Made by a program: the position numbers and the translations under genes
Shown: one piece after another, positions 25,250 through 33,760 of the stretch
How the letters are laid out: each line of letters starts with the position of its first letter
Position numbering within the stretch: position 1 is the first letter of the stretch
The notes under the pieces: generated by a model
Seen by the model: only the letters and a program-made list of their open reading frames with translations
Told to the model about the DNA's origin: nothing
Databases searched by the model: none
DNA from: Achromobacter insolitus
Lineage (GTDB): Bacteria; Pseudomonadota; Gammaproteobacteria; Burkholderiales; Burkholderiaceae_B
Direction: 5' to 3'
Length of the DNA stretch: 64,000 bases
NCBI RefSeq assembly: GCF_002209555.1
Contig: NZ_NJIF01000014.1
Location: 62,001-126,000 of the forward strand

Positions 25250-26622
25250 TGGCCGGACGTGCGCGCGCGCCGGGCTCGCTGCGCTGGCGCCTGTTGGCCG
25301 GTACGCTGGCCTGGATCCTGATCACGGTGGTGCTGGCCGGGTGGGGCCTGGCCAGCCTGTTCCGCCAGCACATCACCGAACAGTTGCGCGCCGAACTGAC
25401 CCTGCACCTGAATCAGCTCACGGCCGCCGTGAACACCGGTCCGGACGGCCGCCTCGTCGTGTCGCCGCCTTTGAGCGATCCGCGCCTGGAGCAGCCGCTA
25501 TCGGGCCTGTATTGGCAGATCGACCGGCTCGATGAACAGGGCCGCCCGGCGGCCGTGGGCGCGGCGCGCTCGCGTTCTCTTTGGGACCAGGTGCTGGAGA
25601 TTCCCGCGGCGGACAGCGCCGACGGCATCTACGACATCGCGGGTCCGGAAAAACACCGCCTGACGGCACTGACGCGCACGCTCGAACCGGCGGAGACCGA
25701 GGCTTCGCCGCTGCGCCTGATCGTGGCCGCCGACAGTCAGGTGCTTGCCGAGCCCATCGGCCGCTTCAACCATATGCTGCTGATTGCGCTGGGCGCGCTG
25801 GCGGCAGGACTGACGGTGGCCGCGGTGGTGCAGGTGGTGGTCGGGCTGCGGCCTCTGGCAAGGCTCAGGCGTCAGCTGGCCACCCAGCACGGGGGCGCCA
25901 GTACGCGTATAGAAGGCCGCTTTCCCAGCGAAATCCAGCCCCTGGTGGATGATTTCAACCGTGTCCTGGATGTCAACGCCGACATGGTCCAACGTGCACG
26001 CACGCAGGCCGGAAACCTGGCCCATGCGGTAAAGACGCCACTGACGATCCTCGGCAATGCCGCGGCGCGCGAAGAGGGGCCGCTGGCGGCGCTGGTGCAG
26101 GAACAGGTTGGCATGGCGCGCCGCCAGATCGACTATCACCTGGCGCGCGCCCGCGCCGCCGCGGCCTCCGGCGCGGCCGACAGCCGCACCCCATTGCGCA
26201 AACCCATCGAAGGGCTGCTGCGCGTCATGCAGCGCTTGTATGCGCAGCGCGGATTGCTGCTGGAAATGCCCGCGTTTGCCGAGGGCCTGGTGTTCCGTGG
26301 CGAAGAGCAGGATCTGCAGGAGATGGTCGGCAATCTGTTGGATAACGCCTGCAAATGGGCGGAACGCCAGGTGCAGGTCACGGCGCTTGCGACCGGCGCC
26401 GGCCAGTTGCTCATCCAGATCGACGACGATGGTCCCGGCATTGCCGACGAGGAGCGCGAGCTCATCTTCCTGCGTGGTGTGCGCATGGATGAACAGCGCC
26501 CGGGATCGGGCCTGGGGCTGGACATCGTGCGCGACCTGGCCAGCACTTACGGCGGGCAGGTGAGAGCGGAGCGATCCCCGCTGGGCGGCTTGAGAGTGTG
26601 CCTGTGGCTGCCGGCCGCTTGA
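25237..26622 (+). CDS. PhoQ-like sensor histidine kinase
   Basis: 461 residues. Two membrane segments (about 18-41 and 179-203) flank a periplasmic sensor of about 135 residues. The phosphoacceptor is His263 in 'LAHAVKTPLTIL', the HxxKTPL form seen in PhoQ. The ATPase domain has the N box 'VGNLLDNACKWA', G1 'DDDGPGI' and G2 'GSGLGLDIVRDL'. The start lies inside the regulator gene; a second ATG at 25246 overlaps that gene's stop and may be the true one. Acidic clusters like those of Mg-sensing PhoQ are not obvious, so the signal is open. Confidence 0.92.
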
Positions 26623-26629
26623 GGCCGGC
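26610..26629. terminator. Hairpin spanning the kinase stop codon
   Basis: GCCGGCC and GGCCGGC pair around the loop GCTTGA, which holds the TGA stop. It sits in the 15-bp gap between two convergent genes and could block read-through both ways, though no T-run follows. Confidence 0.4.
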
Positions 26630-26637
26630 GCCCAGGC

Positions 26638-27066
26638 TTACTTGACCAGCGTGACCGGTACTTCGGCCAGTTGCAGCACCTGGTTGGCCACCGAACCGAT
26701 CAGGATGTTCGTCAGCGAGCCGTTGCCGCGCGTGCCCATGACGATGCGGGCGCAGCCATGGTCTTGCGCGTAGCCGGCGATTTCCGTCGCCACGTGGCCG
26801 AATTCGACATGGCTGGTGTAATCGGTGCCGGTCACGTCCAGCAGCTTGCGCGCCTCGTCCGTGGCTTCCTGGCCTTCGCGCAGGTAGAACTCGTCGATCA
26901 TGTCCTGCGTGATCAGGCGCGACAGGCCCGCGCGGCCTTGAACGGGAGTCTGGACGTTAAGCAGGTGGACGCGCGCGGACCCGGCGCCTTGGGCAAGCTG
27001 GCGGGCATACAGGACGGCGCGGTTGGCGTTGTCGGAGCCGTCTACGGGGACCAGGATGTTCAGCAT
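26638..27066 (-). CDS. Universal stress protein (UspA family)
   Basis: 142 residues with the Usp fold: 'NILVPVDGSDNANRAVLYAR' at the start and the ATP-binding loop 'VMGTRGNGSLTNILIGSVANQVL' at about 107-129 (G-2x-G-9x-G-S/N). It lies 16 bp after a second, related usp gene, so the pair is cotranscribed. Roles in stress and stationary phase are general for the family; nothing specific can be read here. Confidence 0.92.
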   Translation of the reverse strand: MLNILVPVDGSDNANRAVLYARQLAQGAGSARVHLLNVQTPVQGRAGLSRLITQDMIDEFYLREGQEATDEARKLLDVTGTDYTSHVEFGHVATEIAGYAQDHGCARIVMGTRGNGSLTNILIGSVANQVLQLAEVPVTLVK

Positions 27067-27082
27067 GGATGCTCCTTGACGG

Positions 27083-27508
27083 TTACTTGACCAGGGTGAC
27101 GGGCAGCTCCGTCAAGTGCAGCACGCGGGTGGCGACGGACCCGAGGAACCAGGACGACACCGAGCCCAGCCCGCGCGAACCCATGTAGATCTCGTCGGCG
27201 CCGGATTCGTCGGCGACGCGCACGATGGTCTCCGCTGCCGCGCCCACTTCCACGCGCGCCTGGAAGGGCACGCCCGCCCGGGTCAGCAGGTCGCTGGCGG
27301 CTTGCAGCGCGTTGCGCCCCTCTTCTTCGTGATAGGCGTCGATTTCGGCTTGCGACAAGCCGCGGCCGATCTTGCCTGCCTTCAGGGGGATCTGGACGGT
27401 AAGCAGCTCCACGCGTTCGACCAGGTCGTAGTCGCGGGCGTCGAGCAAGGCTTGGACCGCATGGACGGCCGGCTGCGAGCCGTCCACGGGGATCAGGATG
27501 CGTTTCAT
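27083..27508 (-). CDS. Universal stress protein (UspA family)
   Basis: 141 residues from the ATG at 27506-27508, with GGAGACG upstream. A longer open frame is a shadow of murI. 'RILIPVDGSQPAVHAVQALL' and 'YMGSRGLGSVSSWFLGSVAT' show the nucleotide-binding Usp type. It is related to the neighbouring Usp and shares its last residues ('TELPVTLVK' against 'AEVPVTLVK'), consistent with an old tandem duplication. Confidence 0.92.
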   Translation of the reverse strand: MKRILIPVDGSQPAVHAVQALLDARDYDLVERVELLTVQIPLKAGKIGRGLSQAEIDAYHEEEGRNALQAASDLLTRAGVPFQARVEVGAAAETIVRVADESGADEIYMGSRGLGSVSSWFLGSVATRVLHLTELPVTLVK

Positions 27509-27612
27509 GAGCGTCTCCTTGTGCGCGCCGCGGGCGGCGTTGTCGTTCACTGTATCCGAATTATTGGCCGAATCCGACAGGCGCGGAATGCGCGGGATCA
27601 AACCGGGCGCAT

Positions 27613-28416
27613 TCAGCGCCAGCGCGGCTCCAGCGTGTGCGCCGCAAGCGCCTGTCCCAGGAGGCGGCTCGCCAGCGTGCCCAGGGAATCCGCCGCGCCG
27701 CTGGTTTCCAGGCGCAGTGCGCCCGGTCCCGAGGCGCGCAGCAGGCCGCGTTCCTGTAACTGGTGACGCAGCCGGCGCGCGACGGGCGCGCCGGTTTCCA
27801 GCAGCGGCACGCCGGGGCCGGCGGCTGCCTGGATTGCCTCGCGCAGGAAGGGAAAATGCGTGCAGCCCAGCACCAGCACGTCGGCGCCAGCTTCGCGCAG
27901 CTCCGCCACGGGGGCGCGCACCGCGGCCTCGGCCTCGGGGCCGCCGAGCACGCCTTGCTCCACCAGCCGCACCCACTCGGGGCAGGGCTTGAACAGGATG
28001 CGGACTTCGGGCGCCTCGCGCTGGACCAGCGAAGCGAACTTTGGGCTGGCCAAGGTGCCGGTGGTGGCGAAAACGCCCACCACGCCGGTGCTGGTCAGGT
28101 GCGCCGCGGGCTTGATGGCGGGCTCCACGCCGATGATGACCAATCCTGGGTGGCGCTGGCGCAGCTGGGCGATGGCGGCCGCCGTCGCGGTGTTGCAGGC
28201 CACCACCATGGCCTTGGCCTGGCGCGACACGAAGTAGTCGGCCAGCATGCTGGCGCGCTGCTCGACATACTCTTGCGTCTTTTCGCCGTAGGGCACGTGG
28301 GCCGAATCGGCCACGTACAGCAGGGATTCGTGGGGCAGGGCGTCGCGGATGGCGCGCAGCACGCTCAGGCCGCCGACGCCGGAGTCGTATATGCCTATGG
28401 GTGAATCTGAAAACAT
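27613..28416 (-). CDS. murI: Glutamate racemase MurI
   Basis: 267 residues. Both catalytic cysteine motifs are present: 'VVACNTATAAAIA' (about 71-83) and 'VLGCTHFPFLREA' (about 181-193). The N-terminal 'IGIYDSGVGGLSVLRAI' and 'YVADSAHVPYGEK' are diagnostic. It makes D-glutamate for peptidoglycan. It is a single gene on the minus strand, 46 bp from the next gene. Confidence 0.96.
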   Translation of the reverse strand: MFSDSPIGIYDSGVGGLSVLRAIRDALPHESLLYVADSAHVPYGEKTQEYVEQRASMLADYFVSRQAKAMVVACNTATAAAIAQLRQRHPGLVIIGVEPAIKPAAHLTSTGVVGVFATTGTLASPKFASLVQREAPEVRILFKPCPEWVRLVEQGVLGGPEAEAAVRAPVAELREAGADVLVLGCTHFPFLREAIQAAAGPGVPLLETGAPVARRLRHQLQERGLLRASGPGALRLETSGAADSLGTLASRLLGQALAAHTLEPRWR

Positions 28417-28462
28417 GGCTGCAATGCGGAGTGCGGGTGCCGGGCAGTGTAGCGCCGCGCGT

Positions 28463-29383
28463 TCAGGCCAGGGATTCCTCCCGCTGCCGGCGCGCCTCGT
28501 CGATCAGCTTGCGGGCGGCGCCGGACAGGGATTCGTCGCGCCAGATCAGGTTCAGCGGCGCGCGCAGTTCCGCGGGCTGGGCCAGGTTGACGTATACCAC
28601 CCCCTCGATGTTCACGCGGCGCAGCGACGCGGGCACCAGCGACACGCCCAGGCCCGCCGCCACGAGGCTGAGGGTGGACAGCATGCGCGGCGCTTCCTGG
28701 GCCACGCGGGGGCTGAAGCCGGCGGCGCCGCAGGCGGCGATGATGGCGTCGTACAGGCCGGGGCCGCTGTGGCGGCGGTAGAGAATCAGGGATTCCTCGG
28801 CCAGCTCGGACAACGCGATGCGCTTGCGCGACCGGCCCTTTACGGCAGGGTGGTCGGCGGGAAAAGCAGCCAGCATCGGTTCTTCCAGAACGGTCTCCAC
28901 CACCACGCCGGGCCCCAGCCCGTAGGGGCCGCGGATGAAAGCCACGTCCACGCGGCCCGCGCCCACGGCCTCCATCAGTTCGCCCGTGCTGCTTTCCTCC
29001 AGCACCAGCCGCACGTTCGGCGCGGCTTCCCGGAAACGGCGGATGACGGATGGCACGAAGGGATGGAAAGCGGCCGATCCTGTGAAGCCGACGGTCAGGC
29101 GTCCCGCCTCTCCCTGCGATACGCGCCGCACGCCTTCCACGGCCTGGTCCACCAGGGTCACGATGTTACGCGCATCGTCCAATAGCGCGCGGCCGCTTTC
29201 GGTCAGCTCCATGCCGCGCGGCAGGCGGTGGAACAGCGTGACGCCCAATTCCTGTTCCAGCACGCGGATCTGCTGGCTGAGCGGCGGCTGGCGTATGCCC
29301 AGCCGGGCGGCAGCCTTGGTCAGATGGGATTCCTCGGCCACGGCCAGGAAGTAGCGCAGCAGCCTGAGATCGACGGATGCCAT
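28463..29383 (-). CDS. LysR-family transcriptional regulator
   Basis: 306 residues: N-terminal winged helix ('LRYFLAVAEESHLTKAAARL', 'PPLSQQIRVLEQELGVTLFH'), then the effector-binding domain ('RLTVGFTGSAAFHP', 'DVAFIRGP'). It is divergent from the two chromate-transporter genes, 124 bp apart, and probably controls them. The effector is unknown. Confidence 0.92.
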   Translation of the reverse strand: MASVDLRLLRYFLAVAEESHLTKAAARLGIRQPPLSQQIRVLEQELGVTLFHRLPRGMELTESGRALLDDARNIVTLVDQAVEGVRRVSQGEAGRLTVGFTGSAAFHPFVPSVIRRFREAAPNVRLVLEESSTGELMEAVGAGRVDVAFIRGPYGLGPGVVVETVLEEPMLAAFPADHPAVKGRSRKRIALSELAEESLILYRRHSGPGLYDAIIAACGAAGFSPRVAQEAPRMLSTLSLVAAGLGVSLVPASLRRVNIEGVVYVNLAQPAELRAPLNLIWRDESLSGAARKLIDEARRQREESLA

Positions 29384-29392
29384 ATTTAACCG

Positions 29393-29416
29393 ATATGAAT
29401 ATATAGATAGTCATAT
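29393..29416. promoter_or_regulatory. ATATGA-N12-TCATAT, candidate LysR operator
   Basis: An imperfectly spaced but exact 6-bp inverted repeat starts 10 bases outside the LysR start, in the AT-rich gap to the chromate transporter genes. Its spacing fits the T-N11-A type of LysR site. Autoregulation plus divergent control is the usual arrangement. Confidence 0.5.
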
Positions 29417-29507
29417 ATTAGACATTATCCAAACCGAAGAGTAGGCTGCAATCTCGTTGGTTTCCCCATATTCCACCCCGCGCCCTTCCCCCGGCGCCGG
29501 CATAAAA

Positions 29508-30086
29508 ATGATGAACGCAGCACCTTCCATCCCTGAGGCCGAACTTCGGCCCGCGCCCACTTGCGGGCAACTGTTCTACGGATTTCTCATGCTGGGCCTG
29601 ACGGCCTTCGGCGGCGCCCTGCCACTGGCGCGGCGTATGGTCGTCGAAAAGCACCGCTGGCTCAGCGGCGCCGAATTCACCGATCTGCTGGGCCTGTGCC
29701 AGTTCCTGCCCGGCGGCAACATCATCAACCTGTCGGTGGCGCTGGGCATGAAATTCCGCGGTCCGCGAGGAGCCTTTGCGGCGTTGATGGGGCTGATCCT
29801 GGCGCCGTCCGCCATCGTGGTGTTGCTGGGCATGGTGTACGACCGTTTCCAGAACGACCCGCATATCCAGCACCTGTTCGCCGGACTGGCGGCGGCCGCC
29901 GCGGGCCTGCTGATCTCGATGGCGGTGAAGATCGGGCTGCCGGTCATCAAGCGGCGGGACTGGCTGGCCGGCGTGGTGGCTACCGCCTGTTTCATCGCCA
30001 TCGCCGTGCTGCGCATTCCTCTCTTGCCCACCATGGCGGTGCTGACGCCGCTGAGCATTCTGATGGTCTGGAGGCAACGTCGATGA
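29508..30086 (+). CDS. Chromate transporter, N-terminal-type subunit (short CHR)
   Basis: About 192 residues from the ATG at 29508; an upstream in-frame ATG at 29457 is less likely. The CHR domain is clear: 'FYGFLMLGLTAFGGALPLAR', 'LCQFLPGGNIINLSVALG', then about five hydrophobic helices. Short CHR proteins occur as tandem pairs that together equal one long ChrA. The next gene overlaps by 4 bp and is the partner. Substrate could be chromate or a natural anion; resistance is not proven by sequence. Confidence 0.9.
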   Translation: MMNAAPSIPEAELRPAPTCGQLFYGFLMLGLTAFGGALPLARRMVVEKHRWLSGAEFTDLLGLCQFLPGGNIINLSVALGMKFRGPRGAFAALMGLILAPSAIVVLLGMVYDRFQNDPHIQHLFAGLAAAAAGLLISMAVKIGLPVIKRRDWLAGVVATACFIAIAVLRIPLLPTMAVLTPLSILMVWRQRR

Positions 30087-30607
30087 TCCACACACTGATC
30101 GCGCTGGCCCTGATCTTCTCTGAACTGTCCGTGCTGGCGTTTGGCGGCGGCAACACCATCCTGCCCGAGATGCAGCGCCAGGTGGTGGAGGTGCACGGCT
30201 GGATGAGCGCGGCGGACTTTTCCGCGTTGTTCGCCTTGGGACAGGCCGCGCCGGGACCCAATCTGATGGTGGTCACGCTGGTCGGCTGGCATGTGGCGGG
30301 CGGGCTGGGCATGTTGGTCACCACCATCGCCAAGTTCGGTCCGTCCTCCCTCATCACCGTGATCGCCCTGGGACTGTGGGAACGCTTCAAGGACCGCCCG
30401 TGGCGCGGAGTCATACAGGCAGGCATCTTTCCCATGACGGTGGGGCTAGTGGCGGCCAGCGCGGCGCTCATTACCGAGGCCTCGGTGCATACCTGGCTGC
30501 TGGGCGCCATCACTGCAGTGGTGGCGCTGCTGGGCAGCGGCACCCGCATCCACCCGTTGTGGCTGCTGTTCGGCGGTGCACTGGTCGGTTTGCTCGGCAT
30601 CGGTTAG
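30083..30607 (+). CDS. Chromate transporter, second short CHR subunit
   Basis: 174 residues from the ATG that overlaps the previous stop (ATGA). '[20 protein letters not shown]', '[20 protein letters not shown]' and four to five further hydrophobic helices show the CHR domain. In two-gene systems the halves sit in opposite membrane orientation and act together. Confidence 0.9.
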   Translation: MIHTLIALALIFSELSVLAFGGGNTILPEMQRQVVEVHGWMSAADFSALFALGQAAPGPNLMVVTLVGWHVAGGLGMLVTTIAKFGPSSLITVIALGLWERFKDRPWRGVIQAGIFPMTVGLVAASAALITEASVHTWLLGAITAVVALLGSGTRIHPLWLLFGGALVGLLGIG

Positions 30608-30657
30608 CGTTAGCGTCAACGGGCCCCACGGGGTCTGCTTACGTCAAGGAGCGCCGC

Positions 30658-31344
30658 ATGCCGCCGGTCAAGGATTTCGAGCCCGAGGACGATTCAGCTT
30701 CCGGCGCCGCGCTGCCGTTCTTCCATGCGCATCGCCGGCTCGTCGCTTGCGCCGGCTTGCTTCTGGCCACGGCAGGCGGCCTGTACGCCCTGGGCGTGCC
30801 GTGGGTGCTGGCGCTATTGCTGGGATTCGATGCGGGGGCGCTGGTTTTCCTGCTGATGACGGCCAGGGTTTTCGGCCGGACCAGCGCGGCGGCGATGCGC
30901 CGGCACGCCCAGCAGCAGGACGTGGGCCGCACCGGCGTGCTGTGGAGCAGCGTGGCGCTGTCCTGCATGGTCATGATGGCCTTGTGGGTGGAGCTGCAAG
31001 GCGAGGGCGGGGTGAGCAGCGTGCTCGCCATGCTGGCCGCCGCCGCGACCATTATCCTGTCCTGGCTCTACATGAACATGATCTTCGCGTTGCACTATGC
31101 GCACGGCTACTACGGCCATGGCAACGCCATGCACAAGGGCCTGGACTTCCCGGGCACCGACGAACCCGATTACTGGGATTTCGCCTATTTCGCGCTGGTG
31201 CTGGGCATGACGTTCCAGGTGTCGGACGTGCAGATCGTGAACCGGCGCGTGCGTCGCACCGCGCTGACGCACAGCGTCATCGCCTTTTTCTTCAACGTCT
31301 TCATCATCGCGATCAGCGTAAACGTGGCGGCCGGCCGGGCCTAG
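30658..31344 (+). CDS. DUF1345 family inner-membrane protein
   Basis: 228 residues from the ATG at 30658, with AAGGAG upstream. About five to six hydrophobic segments; conserved stretches '[16 protein letters not shown]' and '[20 protein letters not shown]' mark DUF1345. Function is unknown. It follows the chromate transporter by 50 bp and may be cotranscribed, and a strong hairpin ends it. Confidence 0.88.
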   Translation: MPPVKDFEPEDDSASGAALPFFHAHRRLVACAGLLLATAGGLYALGVPWVLALLLGFDAGALVFLLMTARVFGRTSAAAMRRHAQQQDVGRTGVLWSSVALSCMVMMALWVELQGEGGVSSVLAMLAAAATIILSWLYMNMIFALHYAHGYYGHGNAMHKGLDFPGTDEPDYWDFAYFALVLGMTFQVSDVQIVNRRVRRTALTHSVIAFFFNVFIIAISVNVAAGRA

Positions 31345-31357
31345 TATCTAGCCCGGC
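31334..31357 (+). terminator. Hairpin at the DUF1345 stop codon
   Basis: GCCGGG and CTAG pair with CTAG and CCCGGC around TAT, with one bulged C. It includes the TAG stop and separates two convergent genes. No T-run follows. Confidence 0.5.
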
Positions 31358-31358
31358 C

Positions 31359-31403
31359 GGGCCGCGTCAGGTCGGGCCGCGTTAGGTCGGGCCGCGTCAG
31401 GCC
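31359..31403. repeat. Three tandem 15-bp repeats at a gene end
   Basis: GGGCCGCGTYAGGTC is repeated at 31359, 31374 and 31389, the last copy ending GCC. The third copy contains the stop codon of the methyltransferase (31397-31399). On its strand the other two copies carry the same stop in frame, so slippage changed only the untranslated tail. Confidence 0.85.
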
Positions 31404-32515
31404 GCGCCCAGGCGCCACAGGGATGTGACTTCCTTCGAGCGGGCCGCGTGCAACGGATCGCTCGGGTCTTGCGCGCGGCCATGCGTGGGATGCGTGTCGA
31501 TGCGTTCGATGACGCGCAGGCCGGCCTGGCTGATCATTTCCAGCAGCGCTTCGCGGCTGCGCAGGCCCAGGTGTTCGGCCAGGTCCGACAGGATCAGCCA
31601 GCCTTCGCCGTTGGGCGTCAGGTGCGCCGTCAGGCCATTGAGGAAGCCGCGCAGCATGCGGCTGTCGGGATCATAGACCGCATGTTCCACGGGCGAACTG
31701 GGGCGGGCGGGCAACCACGGCGGATTGCAGACGATCAGCGACACCCGGCCTTCGGGGAAGAGGTCCGCCTGAACGACCTCGACCTGCTTGGACAGGCCCA
31801 GCCGTTCCAGGTTTTCCCGGGCGCAGGCCAAGGCGCGGGGATCCATGTCGGTGGCGATGACACGCTTGCCGCCGCGGCGCGCAATCACGGCGGCGAGCAC
31901 GCCCGTGCCTGTGCCGACGTCGAAGGCCACGCTGCCGCGAGGCATCGGGGTGCGCGCCACCAGATCTATGTATTCGCCGCGCAGCGGCGAAAACACGCCG
32001 TAGTGCGGATGGATGCGGGCATTCAGGGCGGGGATTTCCACGCCTTTCTTGCGCCATTCGAAGGCGCCGATCAGGCCCAGCAACTCGCGCAGCGATGCGA
32101 CATAGGGTTCGGCGGCCGGGCCATGGGCCTCTTCGCAGGCCTGCCGGGCGTCCGGTGCGCGGCGCAGCGGAATGCCATGGCCGGCGTCGAACGGAATGAG
32201 CAGCATGCCCAGGATACGGGCGCGCTGCGACTGGATCTGGCGGTGCTGGTTAAAGGCGTCCAGCAGGGTATCCACCGGTTTGCGTGGCCGCTTGTCCACG
32301 CGCCGGGTCATGGCCTGCAGCAGTTGCCGCGCATTCTGGAAATCTCCGCGCCATAGCAGGCCGACGCCTTCGCAGGCCTGGCGGTAAGCCATGTCGGCGG
32401 TCAGGGTGTCATCCGCGACCACTACGCGCTTGGGCGGCGCGGCGCCCGATTCCGAGCGCCAGCGGGCAGAGTGCGGGGTCTGGTTTTCTTCCCAGCGGAT
32501 TTCGGGGACGGTCAA
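31397..32515 (-). CDS. Class I SAM-dependent methyltransferase (HemK/PrmC-like)
   Basis: 372 residues. The C-terminal two thirds is a Rossmann methyltransferase: SAM motif I 'FDVGTGTGVLAAVIARRG', acidic loop 'VIATDMDPRALACARENL', and the catalytic 'SLIVCNPPWLPA' (NPPW where glutamine methyltransferases have NPPY). The N-terminal 150 residues are helical and carry no motif I know. The target may be a protein glutamine, a nucleic-acid base or a small molecule. Confidence 0.87.
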   Translation of the reverse strand: MTVPEIRWEENQTPHSARWRSESGAAPPKRVVVADDTLTADMAYRQACEGVGLLWRGDFQNARQLLQAMTRRVDKRPRKPVDTLLDAFNQHRQIQSQRARILGMLLIPFDAGHGIPLRRAPDARQACEEAHGPAAEPYVASLRELLGLIGAFEWRKKGVEIPALNARIHPHYGVFSPLRGEYIDLVARTPMPRGSVAFDVGTGTGVLAAVIARRGGKRVIATDMDPRALACARENLERLGLSKQVEVVQADLFPEGRVSLIVCNPPWLPARPSSPVEHAVYDPDSRMLRGFLNGLTAHLTPNGEGWLILSDLAEHLGLRSREALLEMISQAGLRVIERIDTHPTHGRAQDPSDPLHAARSKEVTSLWRLGAA

Positions 32516-32633
32516 CGTGTCGCTCCAGCAAGGCGGGGCGCGCAGGGCAGGGTGTTCATGGGGAAAGACAAAAAGAAGAGGCGGGCTGCCAATGTAGCAG
32601 CTTCGCGCCCCAACCGCGGCAGGCTGCGCCGGG

Positions 32634-32891
32634 CTAGGCCACCCGGGCTAGCGGGGTGAGGCGCTGGCGGTTCTGCGTAACCGCTTCCAGCACCAGCGGG
32701 TGCAGGCGTTCGTCTGTGGCGTTGCCGTCGGGATGCCGTTCCAGGAAACCCAGCAACTCATTGCGCATGCGTGGTTCCCAGAATTTGTGGATATGGTTGG
32801 CCACGCCTTCCAGCGCTTCCTGCCGGTCGGGCATGGCTTCGAAGAATTGGCCGATGCGGTTGGCCATGCGGATCAGGTTGCCGATTTCCAT
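32634..32891 (-). CDS. fdsD: Formate dehydrogenase delta subunit FdsD
   Basis: 85 residues matching the small FdsD family ('LIRMANRIGQFFEAMPDRQE', 'GVANHIHKFWEPRMRNELL'). It is the last gene of the fds operon, 18 bp after fdsC. FdsD is required for activity of the soluble NAD-linked enzyme in Cupriavidus and Rhodobacter, apparently in maturation or complex stability. Confidence 0.93.
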   Translation of the reverse strand: MEIGNLIRMANRIGQFFEAMPDRQEALEGVANHIHKFWEPRMRNELLGFLERHPDGNATDERLHPLVLEAVTQNRQRLTPLARVA

Positions 32892-32909
32892 GCGTGCGTG
32901 AGGTCCGGT

Positions 32910-33731
32910 TCAGGAGATGATGCGTTGGGGGTGTGAATACAGCGTGGCGTCTTCGCCGCGCAGAAAGCCCAGCAGGCTGACGTTGGCCTGGTGGGCAAGA
33001 CGGATGGCGAGCGCCGTGGGCGCGGAAACGGACGCCAGCACCGCGACGCCCGCAGCCGCGGTCTTCTGCACCATCTCGAAGCTGGCGCGGCTGGACACCA
33101 CCACAATGCCGTCACCGGCATGCATGGCCTGGCGCGCCAAGGCCCCCACCAGCTTGTCCAGCGCATTGTGCCGGCCCACGTCCTCGCGCACCAACGCCAC
33201 CGCGCCATCCGCGCCGGCCCAGCCCGCGGCATGGGTCGCGCCGGTGATGTCGTGCAGTGCCTGGCGGGCGCGCATGTCGCGCATGGCGGCCAGCACGGCC
33301 TGGATGCGCACCGGCGCCCCGTTGGTGACCGGCGCCACCGGCCGCAGCACCTCAGGCAGTGTTTCCACGCCGCACAGCCCGCAACCCGTGCGGCCGGCCA
33401 TCGCCCGTCGGCGGGACTTCAGCCGCACTTCGCAGGCCGTGGAGATTTCCAGCTGCACGACGATGCCGTCGCATTGCGGCAGCAGGTCGATACCACGCAC
33501 GTCGCTGACGCTGTCGATGATGCCTTCGGACAGCGAGAAGCCCACGGCAAAATCCTCCAGGTCGGCGGGCGTGGCCAGCATGGTGGCGTGGCTGATGCCA
33601 TTGAACTCCAGCGCCACCGGCGTTTCCTCGGCCACGGAGTCGCTTTCGGCGCCCGGCAACAGGACACCGCCCCGCACGCGCGAGACCTGGACCTGCGTGC
33701 AGTCGGGGCGGGAAGTCGGTGGCGTAGGCAT
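32910..33731 (-). CDS. fdsC: FdhD/FdsC sulfurtransferase for the formate dehydrogenase molybdenum cofactor
   Basis: 273 residues with 'GLSEGIIDSVSDV'-type 'FSLSEGIIDSVSDVRGID', the cysteine loop 'GRTGCGLCGVETLPEV' (about 123-138) and 'VREDVGRHNALDKLVGALAR'. FdhD/FdsC takes sulfur from a cysteine desulfurase and places it on the bis-MGD molybdenum before insertion into FdsA, whose gene lies 29 bp upstream. Confidence 0.95.
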   Translation of the reverse strand: MPTPPTSRPDCTQVQVSRVRGGVLLPGAESDSVAEETPVALEFNGISHATMLATPADLEDFAVGFSLSEGIIDSVSDVRGIDLLPQCDGIVVQLEISTACEVRLKSRRRAMAGRTGCGLCGVETLPEVLRPVAPVTNGAPVRIQAVLAAMRDMRARQALHDITGATHAAGWAGADGAVALVREDVGRHNALDKLVGALARQAMHAGDGIVVVSSRASFEMVQKTAAAGVAVLASVSAPTALAIRLAHQANVSLLGFLRGEDATLYSHPQRIIS

Positions 33732-33760
33732 GAAGGCGTCCTGGCGGTTCGGGCTGGCGG

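Noticed and set aside
32558..32659. A short plus-strand frame beginning MGKDKKKRR between the methyltransferase and fdsD
   Set aside because: No ribosome site, 33 codons only, overlaps fdsD antisense; probably chance.
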